In this document: in pieces, positions 1 to 6,855 of the stretch
Numbering within the stretch: position 1 is the stretch's first letter
How the letters are laid out: every line of letters starts with the position of its first letter
Assembly: GCA_020024235.1 (NCBI GenBank)
Contig: JAHHUA010000052.1
Coordinates: 1 to 11,037 of the forward strand
From: Oscillospiraceae bacterium
Lineage (GTDB): Bacteria > Bacillota > Clostridia > Oscillospirales > Ruminococcaceae
DNA: 11,037 nucleotides
Direction of reading: 5' to 3'
Notes under the pieces: model-generated
Databases searched by the model: none
What the model saw: the letters and a program-made list of their open reading frames with translations, nothing else
What the model was told of the DNA's origin: nothing
Position numbers and translations under genes: made by a program

Positions 1-2
1 GA

Positions 3-863
3 TTTAAATATTTGGCAGGTTATACGGATTATTATGAATATAAATTTTATGAGTTAAACTCCAAAGAACGAGCTACCTATGTAACAAGAGGAGAAAATAA
101 TAAAATTGTCAGTGCTTTAAATGATAAAGAATATTGGCATATTTTTCAAAATAAAACTACATTTAATCAGCGTTTTGCAGAGTTTATACACAGGGATTGG
201 CTGGATCTCACTAAATGCAGTTTTAAAGAATTTGAAGATTTTGTTTCAAAATCAGATAAATTTGTGGCAAAGCCTGTGGACGGAATATGCGGCATAGGAA
301 TTGAAATTATTTCCATAACTCCAGAAACTGATTTAAACTCCTTATATAACCGTTTAAAAAAAGATAACCTGAATTTAATTGACACTTTTGTTGTACAGCA
401 TGAAGAACTTGCCAGAATTTATCCCAAATCTTTAAATACAGTGCGTATTGTTACAATATTAAAAAACTCAAAAGTTACACCTGTTTTTGCTGCTCTTAGA
501 ATGGGCAACGGAAAAGTGGTTGACAATCTTAGTAACGGCGGAATAGCTGCTACCATTGATATCGAAACAGGAATTATTGACAACAAGGCATTTGACTCCA
601 AAGGAAATGTATATGACTGTCATCCTATGACCCATGAGTCTATTGAAGGATTTAAAATTCCCCACTTTGATAAAGCACTGGAAACTGTAAAAAAAGCTGC
701 TCTTGTTGTTCCTCAGGTTGGATATGTGGGCTGGGATGTGGCAATTTCCCATGATGATGTTTGTCTTATAGAAGCCAACGAATACCCGGGAAATAATATT
801 TATTTTCCACCTGCCGGCAGCAAAATCGGGCTTTTGCCGCGATTTAAAGCAGCTATGCAATAA
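3..863 (+). CDS. Sugar-transfer-associated ATP-grasp protein, 5' end cut by window
   Basis: The frame is open to the left edge (codons for F-K-Y precede the first possible TTG at 12), so the true start lies outside the window and this is a partial gene. About 286 residues are visible. Counting from the TTG, AGYTDYYEY near residues 2-10 is typical of the N-terminal part of the family I assign. The ATP-grasp core follows: a nucleotide-binding lysine and glycine loop in AKPVDGICGIG (86-96), EELARIYPKSLNTVRIVTI (131-149), DNLSNGGIAATID (171-183), and a metal/nucleotide-binding end GYVGWDVAISHDDVCLIEANEYPG (split around 238-260) with E254 and N256 as likely magnesium ligands. I recognise this as the ATP-grasp family often found in exopolysaccharide or sugar-transfer loci. 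The substrate is not known. Such enzymes usually join a carboxylate to an amine or thiol through an acyl-phosphate. No signal peptide is visible in the part seen. The next gene starts 63 nt downstream on the same strand. Confidence 0.85.
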   Translation, partial: FKYLAGYTDYYEYKFYELNSKERATYVTRGENNKIVSALNDKEYWHIFQNKTTFNQRFAEFIHRDWLDLTKCSFKEFEDFVSKSDKFVAKPVDGICGIGIEIISITPETDLNSLYNRLKKDNLNLIDTFVVQHEELARIYPKSLNTVRIVTILKNSKVTPVFAALRMGNGKVVDNLSNGGIAATIDIETGIIDNKAFDSKGNVYDCHPMTHESIEGFKIPHFDKALETVKKAALVVPQVGYVGWDVAISHDDVCLIEANEYPGNNIYFPPAGSKIGLLPRFKAAMQ

Positions 864-914
864 TTTCTTTTAAATGATACACTTTTATTATATAAAACAT
901 CTGTGTCAAAAGAA

Positions 915-920
915 AGAAGG
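915..920 (+). promoter_or_regulatory. RBS deciding the lipoprotein start
   Basis: AGAAGG ends 6 nt before the ATG at 927. This favours 927 over the GTG at 903 in the same frame. That GTG would put eight charged or polar residues in front of the signal peptide and has no Shine-Dalgarno sequence of its own. Confidence 0.7.
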
Positions 921-926
921 TATTAT

Positions 927-2390
927 ATGAAATATAAAATTTTATTGCTTATTTTGTCTTTTTCTTTGATTATAAGTTCCTGCGGGCAAAATCCTTCGGA
1001 AAACACATCAGGAAGTATTGATATTTCCCAAAATTCAGAAGATACAAGTTCTTCTGAAAGTTCAGCGGAAAAAAACGAAAACAGTCAAAGCAGTGAAGAA
1101 GAAAGCTCTATGGGTATTCAAAATTCATCTTCAAATTCTTCTGTTTCCTCCCAAACAATTACTTCCAAGCCGGTGGAATCCTCTGCTGTTTCTTCAAAAG
1201 TTACCACTGCATCTTCATCAGCTCCAACTTCATCTAATAGAAGCCAAAAACGTGAGGCAAACCGACCCAATCTGACTTTGATACCCAATGAAGATGTATA
1301 TGGAACCGATACGGAAACTATTAATTTTAAAGCTGTAAATGATGGCAGATATAATATAACACTTCCTAAAAATTTTGAACTTCAAAAATATAATGAGTCA
1401 TCAGGCAAATGGCAAAGTCTTATAAATCAAAGAAATTCCAAATATTCACCTTTGGAATTAAAATCAAATAATGTAATTAACTCAGGCTCCAGCACCTATT
1501 TAACCGCTGATATTTCAGATTTTTTGGAATCTATGCAGGGTACACATGATATACAGGGATTATACCGTATAGTTATATTTGCAAACAAAAATTACAGTTT
1601 CTGTGAATTCAGAATAGGTGAAGAACAGTTTTTATGGGATATAAATGAAGTATACTCCTCTTTAACCAGAAATTCTTATACTCCAAATGTTAAAAAACTG
1701 GAAATTACAATCACCAACAATACCGATGAAGAACTTTCTTATGGTTCGGATTATGCTTTGGAAAAATATAATTTCCGCAGCGGAAAATGGGAACAATATC
1801 TTGAATATGAAAACGATGCCCCCGCTTTTACAGATGAGGAATATATAATTTATCCACATCAGACAAACAATGAAGTTATCGCATTAAGTGGTATTTATAA
1901 ATCTCCTCTCCTGCACGGAAAATACAGAATTGTTAAAAAAATTTCCGATAATTATGTAACAGCTGAATTTACTGTAGATGATGTTTTAGGTGATTTTGAC
2001 AAGCAATTTGCGGATCGTTTTTATAGCATAAATGACATAGTAAAGGCAAAAGTAAAATTCAGAAAATATGACCATACAGAGCCTATGAACTATGACGGTA
2101 TTATTTCAGACAGTGAAAAAAGCGGTATTGATATAAGAGTTTATTATATGGAAGATACAAATCAGTTAAATAAACAGCTTAAATTAATAAGTGATGGAGG
2201 ATATAAATTTACAATACCTATGATGATAGACGGAGTTTTACATCCCACCAACAAAGTAATAACATACAACTGGAATGAACCGCCACATTTTTTTAAAACC
2301 GAAACAGAGCTTATAGTTTATTCAGGCAGCAATAAAAATATAATATCAGGGCTGCAAAAAGAATTTGGAAAAGAAATATTCTTTAAATAG
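927..2390 (+). CDS. Serine-linker lipoprotein with two Ig-like segments
   Basis: 487 residues from the ATG. The N-terminus has lysines, a hydrophobic stretch and the lipobox ISSC, with the acylated cysteine at residue 19, so the protein should be exported and anchored to the outer face of the membrane. Residues about 20-115 form a low-complexity Ser/Glu/Asn/Thr linker that could span the peptidoglycan. Two segments follow that look alike: about 118-230 (YNITLPKNFELQKYNESSGKW) and about 235-350 (LSYGSDYALEKYNFRSGKWE then a GKYRIVKKI strand). The pattern of a beta strand, 'LEKY...GKW' and a 'GxYRIV' strand followed by a short final strand resembles bacterial Ig-like domains of Firmicutes lipoproteins. 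The last ~130 residues form a third, unrecognised region without a membrane segment. I see no catalytic motif. A binding or surface-display role is an inference from the Ig-like folds. The gene ends directly at a strong terminator. Confidence 0.8.
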   Translation: MKYKILLLILSFSLIISSCGQNPSENTSGSIDISQNSEDTSSSESSAEKNENSQSSEEESSMGIQNSSSNSSVSSQTITSKPVESSAVSSKVTTASSSAPTSSNRSQKREANRPNLTLIPNEDVYGTDTETINFKAVNDGRYNITLPKNFELQKYNESSGKWQSLINQRNSKYSPLELKSNNVINSGSSTYLTADISDFLESMQGTHDIQGLYRIVIFANKNYSFCEFRIGEEQFLWDINEVYSSLTRNSYTPNVKKLEITITNNTDEELSYGSDYALEKYNFRSGKWEQYLEYENDAPAFTDEEYIIYPHQTNNEVIALSGIYKSPLLHGKYRIVKKISDNYVTAEFTVDDVLGDFDKQFADRFYSINDIVKAKVKFRKYDHTEPMNYDGIISDSEKSGIDIRVYYMEDTNQLNKQLKLISDGGYKFTIPMMIDGVLHPTNKVITYNWNEPPHFFKTETELIVYSGSNKNIISGLQKEFGKEIFFK

Positions 2391-2423
2391 AAAAAATCCG
2401 CCGATTTTTCGGCGGATTTTTTT
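2391..2423 (+). terminator. Intrinsic terminator after the lipoprotein gene
   Basis: A perfect 14-bp stem (arms 2391-2404 and 2409-2422, core ATCCGCCGA/TCGGCGGAT) closes a 4-nt loop, and the descending arm runs into a T tract. It begins right after the TAG stop at 2388-2390. It separates the lipoprotein transcript from fbp. Because the ascending arm begins with six A, it could also work on the - strand, but no - strand gene runs into it. Confidence 0.92.
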
Positions 2424-2464
2424 GTTTAAATTTGTTCAAATTACACATTTTTTAAAAATTTTTC

Positions 2465-2500
2465 TTTAAACATTGACCTTAATGTGATAAAATATAAATA
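2465..2500 (+). promoter_or_regulatory. Putative fbp promoter region
   Basis: Two overlapping sigma-A readings are possible. The first is TTTAAA (2465-2470), 17 nt, then an extended -10 TG-A-TAAAAT (2485-2493). The second is TTGACC (2473-2478), 16 nt, then TAAATA (2495-2500). Both sit between the upstream terminator and the fbp RBS. Either one puts the GTG at 2484 upstream of, or at, the transcription start, which supports the later TTG start. Confidence 0.5.
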
Positions 2501-2512
2501 TATATTTTTTAC

Positions 2513-2517
2513 AGGAG
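2513..2517 (+). promoter_or_regulatory. RBS deciding the fbp TTG start
   Basis: AGGAG ends 8 nt before the TTG at 2526 (AGGAGTGA, then TTATT, then TTG). The upstream in-frame GTG at 2484 has no Shine-Dalgarno sequence and lies inside the promoter region, so the TTG is the better start. Confidence 0.7.
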
Positions 2518-2525
2518 TGATTATT

Positions 2526-4520
2526 TTGGAACTTACGGAAAAAATCAATCAAAATATTAAATATTTAAACTCACTTAGCAAAACTTTTCCCAATGTGCAA
2601 AGTGTATCCACAGAAATAATAAATCTCCGAGCCATATTAAATCTTCCCAAAGGCACAGAGCATTTTGTCAGTGATATACATGGCGAACATGAGGCTTTTA
2701 TTCATATATTAAACAGTGCTTCCGGGGTTATACACGAAAAAATAGATATGCTCTATAAAGATATTCTGCCACTGGAAAAAAGAAAACAACTGGCCTCACT
2801 TATTTATTATCCCGCTAAAAAACTGGCTCTCATAAAAGACGATATGGATAATATCGAAGATTTAGACGCATGGTACAGAAAAACTCTCATTGAATTAATA
2901 GAAGTCTGCCGTTTGGTTTCCACTAAATACACCAGATCAAAAGTCCGCAAAGCTCTGCCAAAGGATTTTGCCTATATTTTAGATGAACTTCTTCATGCCA
3001 GCCATGACGGAAAAAACAAAGACAGCTACTACAATGAAATTATCTCCACAATTATAGAAATTGACAGAGCTGACGCATTTATCATTGCCCTAGCAGATGT
3101 TATAAAACGCCTTGCTGTAGACAGACTCCACTTGGTGGGCGACATCTTTGACAGAGGTGAAAGACCGGATATTATTATGGATTTACTTATGAACCACCAT
3201 AGTGTTGATATACAATGGGGCAATCACGATATTTTATGGATGGGTGCCGCTGCCGGCAGTGAAGCCTGTATCAGCAATGTGCTTAATATCTGTCTGCGTT
3301 TTTCCGCATTGGATTTATTGGAAATAGGTTACGGAATAAGTCTGCGTCCCCTTATCACATTTGCGGAAAAAACCTATAATGGGGACTGCAAGTGTTTTAA
3401 AGCTGTAAATGACAGCGAACATTTTGGGGACTATGACAAACTTCTTATCGCAAAAATGAGAAAAGCCATTACAATTATCCTATTTAAAATGGAGGGACAA
3501 ATAATTGCCCGCAATCCTAAATTTGAAATGGAATCCCGCCTGCTTTTGGACAAAATAAATTTTGAAAAAAGCACAGTTATTATTGACGGTGTGGAACATC
3601 AAATTATGGACGCCGATATGCCTACCGTAGACCCCAAACACCCCTATAAGCTGACTGCCGACGAAGAAATTGTTATAAATGAACTTAAAAGAGCTTTTAT
3701 GCAAAGTGAAAAATTACAGCGTCATGTGTCATTCCTCTATTCAAAGGGAAGTATGTATAAATGCTATAACTCCAATTTGATTTTTCATGGCTGTATACCT
3801 ATGAATGAGGACGGTACTTTTACCGAAATAGACTTTGAGGGCAATCACCCTGTCAGCGGTAAAAAACTTATGGACTACTGCGATGAAATGGCAAAAGCCG
3901 CTTTCTTTATGCCACAGGGTACACCTGAAAGACAAAGGGGCCTTGATTTTATATGGTATCTTTGGTGCGGAAAACATTCTCCGTTGTTTGGCAGACACGC
4001 TATGACAACTTTTGAAAGAGCGGAAATTTCAGACGAAAGAGTATGGAAAGAAAAGAAAGACCCCTATTACACCTTCACTAATGACCCTGAATATTGCCGT
4101 AAAATTTTGGCTGAATTTGATTTAGACCCCTATTCTTCCCATATTATAAACGGTCATGTGCCTGTCAAAACAAAAGAAGGAGAAAGCCCTTTTAAAGCCA
4201 ATGGCAAACTTATAAACATAGATGGAGGTTTCTGCAAACATTATCAGAAAACCACGGGAATTGCCGGATATACCCTTATTTACAATTCATACTGTTTAAG
4301 ACTTGTAAGTCATCAGCCCTTTGACTCCACAGAACACGCAATAAAAAATGACTTTGACATTATTTCCAAAAGCCATATTTTTGAAACCGTGGAAAAACGC
4401 AAAACTGTAGGAGATACTGATACAGGTAAGGAACTTCGCCAGCAAATAGATGACCTTATGCTGCTTTTGCAGGCATATCGTTTAGGTATAATTCGCCAAA
4501 GCCACAAAACAGAATTTTAA
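2526..4520 (+). CDS. fbp: Fructose-1,6-bisphosphatase, class III
   Basis: 664 residues from a TTG start, close to the usual ~640-670 of the class III (Firmicutes) enzyme. It hydrolyses fructose 1,6-bisphosphate to fructose 6-phosphate and phosphate in the cytoplasm, the committed step of gluconeogenesis. The family hallmark LRAILNLPKGTEHFVSDIHG lies at about 34-53, with D50 and H52 as likely metal ligands. The calcineurin-like phosphoesterase motifs follow: GDIFDRGERPD (D206) and WGNHD (N233, H234, D235), then the later INGHVPVK (H544). The C-terminal half holds NIDGGFCKHYQKTTGIAGYTL, also typical of the family. No frameshift or missing key residue is apparent. Known relatives use manganese and can be controlled by phosphoenolpyruvate and AMP; that is family knowledge, not visible here. 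The gene stands alone between its promoter and a terminator and is convergent with the - strand unit; its stop overlaps that unit's last stop codon. Confidence 0.95.
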   Translation: MELTEKINQNIKYLNSLSKTFPNVQSVSTEIINLRAILNLPKGTEHFVSDIHGEHEAFIHILNSASGVIHEKIDMLYKDILPLEKRKQLASLIYYPAKKLALIKDDMDNIEDLDAWYRKTLIELIEVCRLVSTKYTRSKVRKALPKDFAYILDELLHASHDGKNKDSYYNEIISTIIEIDRADAFIIALADVIKRLAVDRLHLVGDIFDRGERPDIIMDLLMNHHSVDIQWGNHDILWMGAAAGSEACISNVLNICLRFSALDLLEIGYGISLRPLITFAEKTYNGDCKCFKAVNDSEHFGDYDKLLIAKMRKAITIILFKMEGQIIARNPKFEMESRLLLDKINFEKSTVIIDGVEHQIMDADMPTVDPKHPYKLTADEEIVINELKRAFMQSEKLQRHVSFLYSKGSMYKCYNSNLIFHGCIPMNEDGTFTEIDFEGNHPVSGKKLMDYCDEMAKAAFFMPQGTPERQRGLDFIWYLWCGKHSPLFGRHAMTTFERAEISDERVWKEKKDPYYTFTNDPEYCRKILAEFDLDPYSSHIINGHVPVKTKEGESPFKANGKLINIDGGFCKHYQKTTGIAGYTLIYNSYCLRLVSHQPFDSTEHAIKNDFDIISKSHIFETVEKRKTVGDTDTGKELRQQIDDLMLLLQAYRLGIIRQSHKTEF

Positions 4521-5368
4521 TATGTTATAAAATAAAAATCCCGAATAAAATATTCGGGATTTTTTATTTCTCTAACTCTATCAACTAGGTTGGGGTCGGA
4601 GGTTTGGCAGGATAAGTTATTCATTATTGCTCCGTCCCATGCACCTATCCATTGCTCCTGATTAAGATTAATTGCTGAGCGGGTGTCCGGTCTTATGTGT
4701 ATATATGCCAGTGGAACTATTACGAAAGCGTATTCCACGGGACATGGGTATTGTTCGTTATTATCTCGATTGGGTTTCAAGACCTGCGGACCTTTACCCA
4801 TAGATATAGCTTTTTCTAAAACTTTCGGGTGTACTGCACTAGCCACTCTGCCTAAAACGCCATCTGCCTCCAGCATTTTCCATACTGATTGCATAGCAGG
4901 AGAGTTTACTCGCAGGTCTTGTCTAAGTACCTCTCCCCCTTGGGTAAATGGGTCTGGAAATCCTATACTTCTGGCTCCACTTCTTGTCAGTATACTGGTT
5001 GTTGTTGGCGGTAAGCTGCTGTATCCTAGACCTATTTCCACAGACTCTGTTCTTAGTATACTAGGCATTACAGTTGAACCGTTTCCCTCAATAGCTGCAC
5101 ATCTTCCAACAAACTTAGCATTACTTGGGTCTCTCAAACTCTTACTATGGTTAAGTTTACCGTCCTCAGAGGTTGCTACATAGCACTCTATCTGCCAGCC
5201 GAACTCCTGACCGTTATGTAAACTCCAATATCTCCCCTTATACTCCAGTTTCTGGTTTATAATATTATCTGCATTAACTTCATTTGCAAAACTTGTTACT
5301 GCTGTAGAGGATACCATAACTAAGGATAGTATTACCGATACTACTTTCTTAATACTGCTTCTATTCAT
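4517..5368 (-). CDS. Secreted protein of unknown function, probably altered 3' end
   Basis: 283 residues; I do not recognise a family. The N-terminus is a clear Sec signal peptide: basic start MNRSSIKK, hydrophobic stretch about 9-24, and a likely cleavage after SFA at residue 28. There is no lipobox, later membrane segment or sorting signal, so the mature protein should be released or held by a partner. It has four cysteines (62, 90, 209, 254) that could form two disulfides, and it is rich in Gly, Pro and Ser. The start has an AGGTG Shine-Dalgarno sequence that overlaps the upstream gene's stop codon, with an 8-nt gap, so translation is probably coupled to the upstream lipoprotein gene. The last ~15 residues (about 268-283) are encoded by the bidirectional terminator hairpin and the sequence behind it, and the TAA overlaps the fbp stop. 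The natural C-terminus was therefore probably lost or shifted. By eye the gene is richer in GC (about 43% in two sampled 60-base lines against about 33% in fbp), a hint of a different origin. Confidence 0.7.
   Translation of the reverse strand: MNRSSIKKVVSVILSLVMVSSTAVTSFANEVNADNIINQKLEYKGRYWSLHNGQEFGWQIECYVATSEDGKLNHSKSLRDPSNAKFVGRCAAIEGNGSTVMPSILRTESVEIGLGYSSLPPTTTSILTRSGARSIGFPDPFTQGGEVLRQDLRVNSPAMQSVWKMLEADGVLGRVASAVHPKVLEKAISMGKGPQVLKPNRDNNEQYPCPVEYAFVIVPLAYIHIRPDTRSAINLNQEQWIGAWDGAIMNNLSCQTSDPNLVDRVREIKNPEYFIRDFYFITY
4534..4565. terminator. Bidirectional terminator between convergent genes
   Basis: A perfect stem (4534-4547 with 4551-4564, core TCCCGAATA/TATTCGGGA) has a 3-nt AAA loop. 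A T tract follows on the + strand (4560-4565) and, through the A tract at 4534-4538, on the - strand as well. On the + strand it lies 13 nt after the fbp stop, as expected. On the - strand it lies inside the open frame of the 283-residue protein, upstream of that frame's stop codon. Confidence 0.9.
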
Positions 5369-5373
5369 ACTAT

Positions 5374-5378
5374 CACCT
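5374..5378 (-). promoter_or_regulatory. RBS overlapping upstream stop codon
   Basis: On the - strand the sequence reads AAGTAGGTGATAGTATG. The TAG stop of the 459-residue lipoprotein (5377-5379) overlaps the AGGTG ribosome site, which is 5 nt from the ATG of the secreted protein. This layout is typical of translational coupling. Confidence 0.7.
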
Positions 5379-6756
5379 ACTTGCCGCCCTTATTCTTTCT
5401 AATTTTATCAACGTCATCCCATGTAAATGTGCTTTCCCCGTCCATATTGTTATATCCACCCTTTTCTTTCCACCGCTTTTCGGCATCTCCCGGTTGCTGT
5501 ATACCTCCCTTTTCCCATGGGAATGGTTGGCCAATTGGTGGGGTTACTGTGCCGTCTTCGTTCTTGGTTCCGCCGTAGTCTTTATTACTCAAATATTCTT
5601 CTAAGGCATCTAAGTAGTCCATTACAATCTGCTGTTCTTCCGGTGTCATCTTATCCCATGCTTTGGGGTTTCCGTTTTCATCTACAATTTTGTTTATTTT
5701 TTCTGCAAAAGCTTTAAGTTTTAAATTGATATCCTCCAGATTTTCCTTTAAATCTTCAATTTGGGCTTGTACATTTACCGACTGTATATGATAATTATGT
5801 ACCATGTTTTCCGGTTTAAAGATATTTACATTATCTGTAACCATATGAACATATACATCATTAACCATTCTTATATCATACCCCAGTACATCACAGTACA
5901 TTTCACAAGGTAAATTAAGAGTAAATCCTTCCTTGTCAACTGCAAAAACTATATCCTCGGGAATTTCAAAACTGCCTGAGTCTGTTTCAATAGCTGTCAA
6001 ATTGGTTCCGTTGCCTTTAAAAGTTATTTCATATTTATCCAGTACAGCGGAAATTTCTATTGTCAATGTTTGGTCTTCCACACTGCTGTTTAATACTTTC
6101 ATATTTTTAAGATAGCCTAATTCATACAGTTTACCTAAATCCATATTATTGGTAAATGGAATCTCGGATAACAAACCGTCTATACACATTTTAGTTTCTT
6201 TATCCAGTGCCATAAGTTTATCAAATTCGGCTTTATGGGCAGTTTCTCTGTCTTTTACACTGATTTTATCAAATTCCTCATGTTCTGTTGCAAGTTTGTT
6301 GAGTGCTGTTGCTTCATTATATCTTTCTATTAATTTATCTGCGTCATTGGCTGATGAAACAATATATAAAAGTTCATTGTCAATCTCATGTCTGATATTT
6401 TCGGTGTCTGTCAACAAGTCATCAACATTGATAACCTTATCCCCTGATATTATTACATCTGGTTTATTTTGAGCTTTATATACCGTAAGTCCAAATTTCT
6501 TTTCCTCTGATGCCTTATATACCTCGGTATCTAAAATTTCATCTATGGATTTACGGGCATTTTCGCTTTCGGAATCATACCAGCCTCTGAGATAGTTTGA
6601 TACCACTGTTTCTTCAATTATTGGCTCTGAATTTTCCTGTGATGATTCAGAAACACTTGATTGCTCTAAAACAGTCGGTTCTTGTCCACACCCGCTAAAC
6701 ATACCTGTAACAACTGTTAAAGCTAATATTCCCAAAACAACATTTTTAATTTTCAT
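5377..6756 (-). CDS. Lipoprotein of unknown function
   Basis: 459 residues with a GGAGGG ribosome site (6764-6769) 7 nt before the ATG. The signal peptide ends in the lipobox MFSGC, with the acylated cysteine at residue 23, followed by a Ser/Glu linker (about 25-50). So it is probably anchored to the outer membrane face of a monoderm cell. I recognise no family. Residues 52-200 are charged and mostly helical-looking, 220-315 look beta-rich (LTIEISAVLDKYEITFKGNG near 231-250), and 325-360 has a heptad-like charged/hydrophobic pattern that may be a short coiled coil. From about 395 the chain changes to a Gly/Pro/Trp-rich, probably disordered tail (PPIGQPFPWEKGG near 406-418). There is no C-terminal membrane helix or LPXTG-like motif, so it is not an obvious sortase substrate. 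It lies 99 nt behind sortase copy 1 and 8 nt ahead of the secreted protein. Confidence 0.75.
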   Translation of the reverse strand: MKIKNVVLGILALTVVTGMFSGCGQEPTVLEQSSVSESSQENSEPIIEETVVSNYLRGWYDSESENARKSIDEILDTEVYKASEEKKFGLTVYKAQNKPDVIISGDKVINVDDLLTDTENIRHEIDNELLYIVSSANDADKLIERYNEATALNKLATEHEEFDKISVKDRETAHKAEFDKLMALDKETKMCIDGLLSEIPFTNNMDLGKLYELGYLKNMKVLNSSVEDQTLTIEISAVLDKYEITFKGNGTNLTAIETDSGSFEIPEDIVFAVDKEGFTLNLPCEMYCDVLGYDIRMVNDVYVHMVTDNVNIFKPENMVHNYHIQSVNVQAQIEDLKENLEDINLKLKAFAEKINKIVDENGNPKAWDKMTPEEQQIVMDYLDALEEYLSNKDYGGTKNEDGTVTPPIGQPFPWEKGGIQQPGDAEKRWKEKGGYNNMDGESTFTWDDVDKIRKNKGGK

Positions 6757-6790
6757 TTATCTTCCCTCCGCTTTGTTTGTTGTTTATACT

Positions 6791-6829
6791 TATAATCTGT
6801 AAGTATTTTTCCGCAGATTACAGATTATA
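6791..6829 (-). repeat. 12-bp perfect inverted repeat in leader of the lipoprotein gene
   Basis: Arms 6791-6802 (TATAATCTGTAA) and 6818-6829 (TTACAGATTATA) flank a 15-nt loop in the 99-nt gap between sortase copy 1 and the lipoprotein gene. Neither strand shows a T tract after the stem, so it is not a standard intrinsic terminator. It could be an operator, an RNA-processing or stability hairpin, or chance in AT-rich DNA. Confidence 0.5.
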
Positions 6830-6855
6830 TGCTGAGTTTTATGGGGTTTAATTAT

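Noticed and set aside
1018..1275. 85-codon frame within the lipoprotein linker
   Set aside because: It is a shifted frame over the serine-rich low-complexity linker, with no ribosome site and a repetitive Leu/Pro/Gln product.
2429..2442. AATTTG-TT-CAAATT inverted repeat upstream of fbp
   Set aside because: Only 6 bp per arm, in very AT-rich DNA and close to the terminator. It could be chance, and no known operator was recognised.
2484..2525. GTG start 14 codons upstream of the fbp TTG
   Set aside because: It has no Shine-Dalgarno sequence and lies within the promoter region. AGGAG is placed correctly for the TTG at 2526.
4683..5183. 166-codon open frame on the + strand
   Set aside because: It lies opposite the secreted-protein gene, which has a clear signal peptide, ribosome site and operon context. 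The + frame has no ribosome site or domain and would begin just after the fbp terminator.
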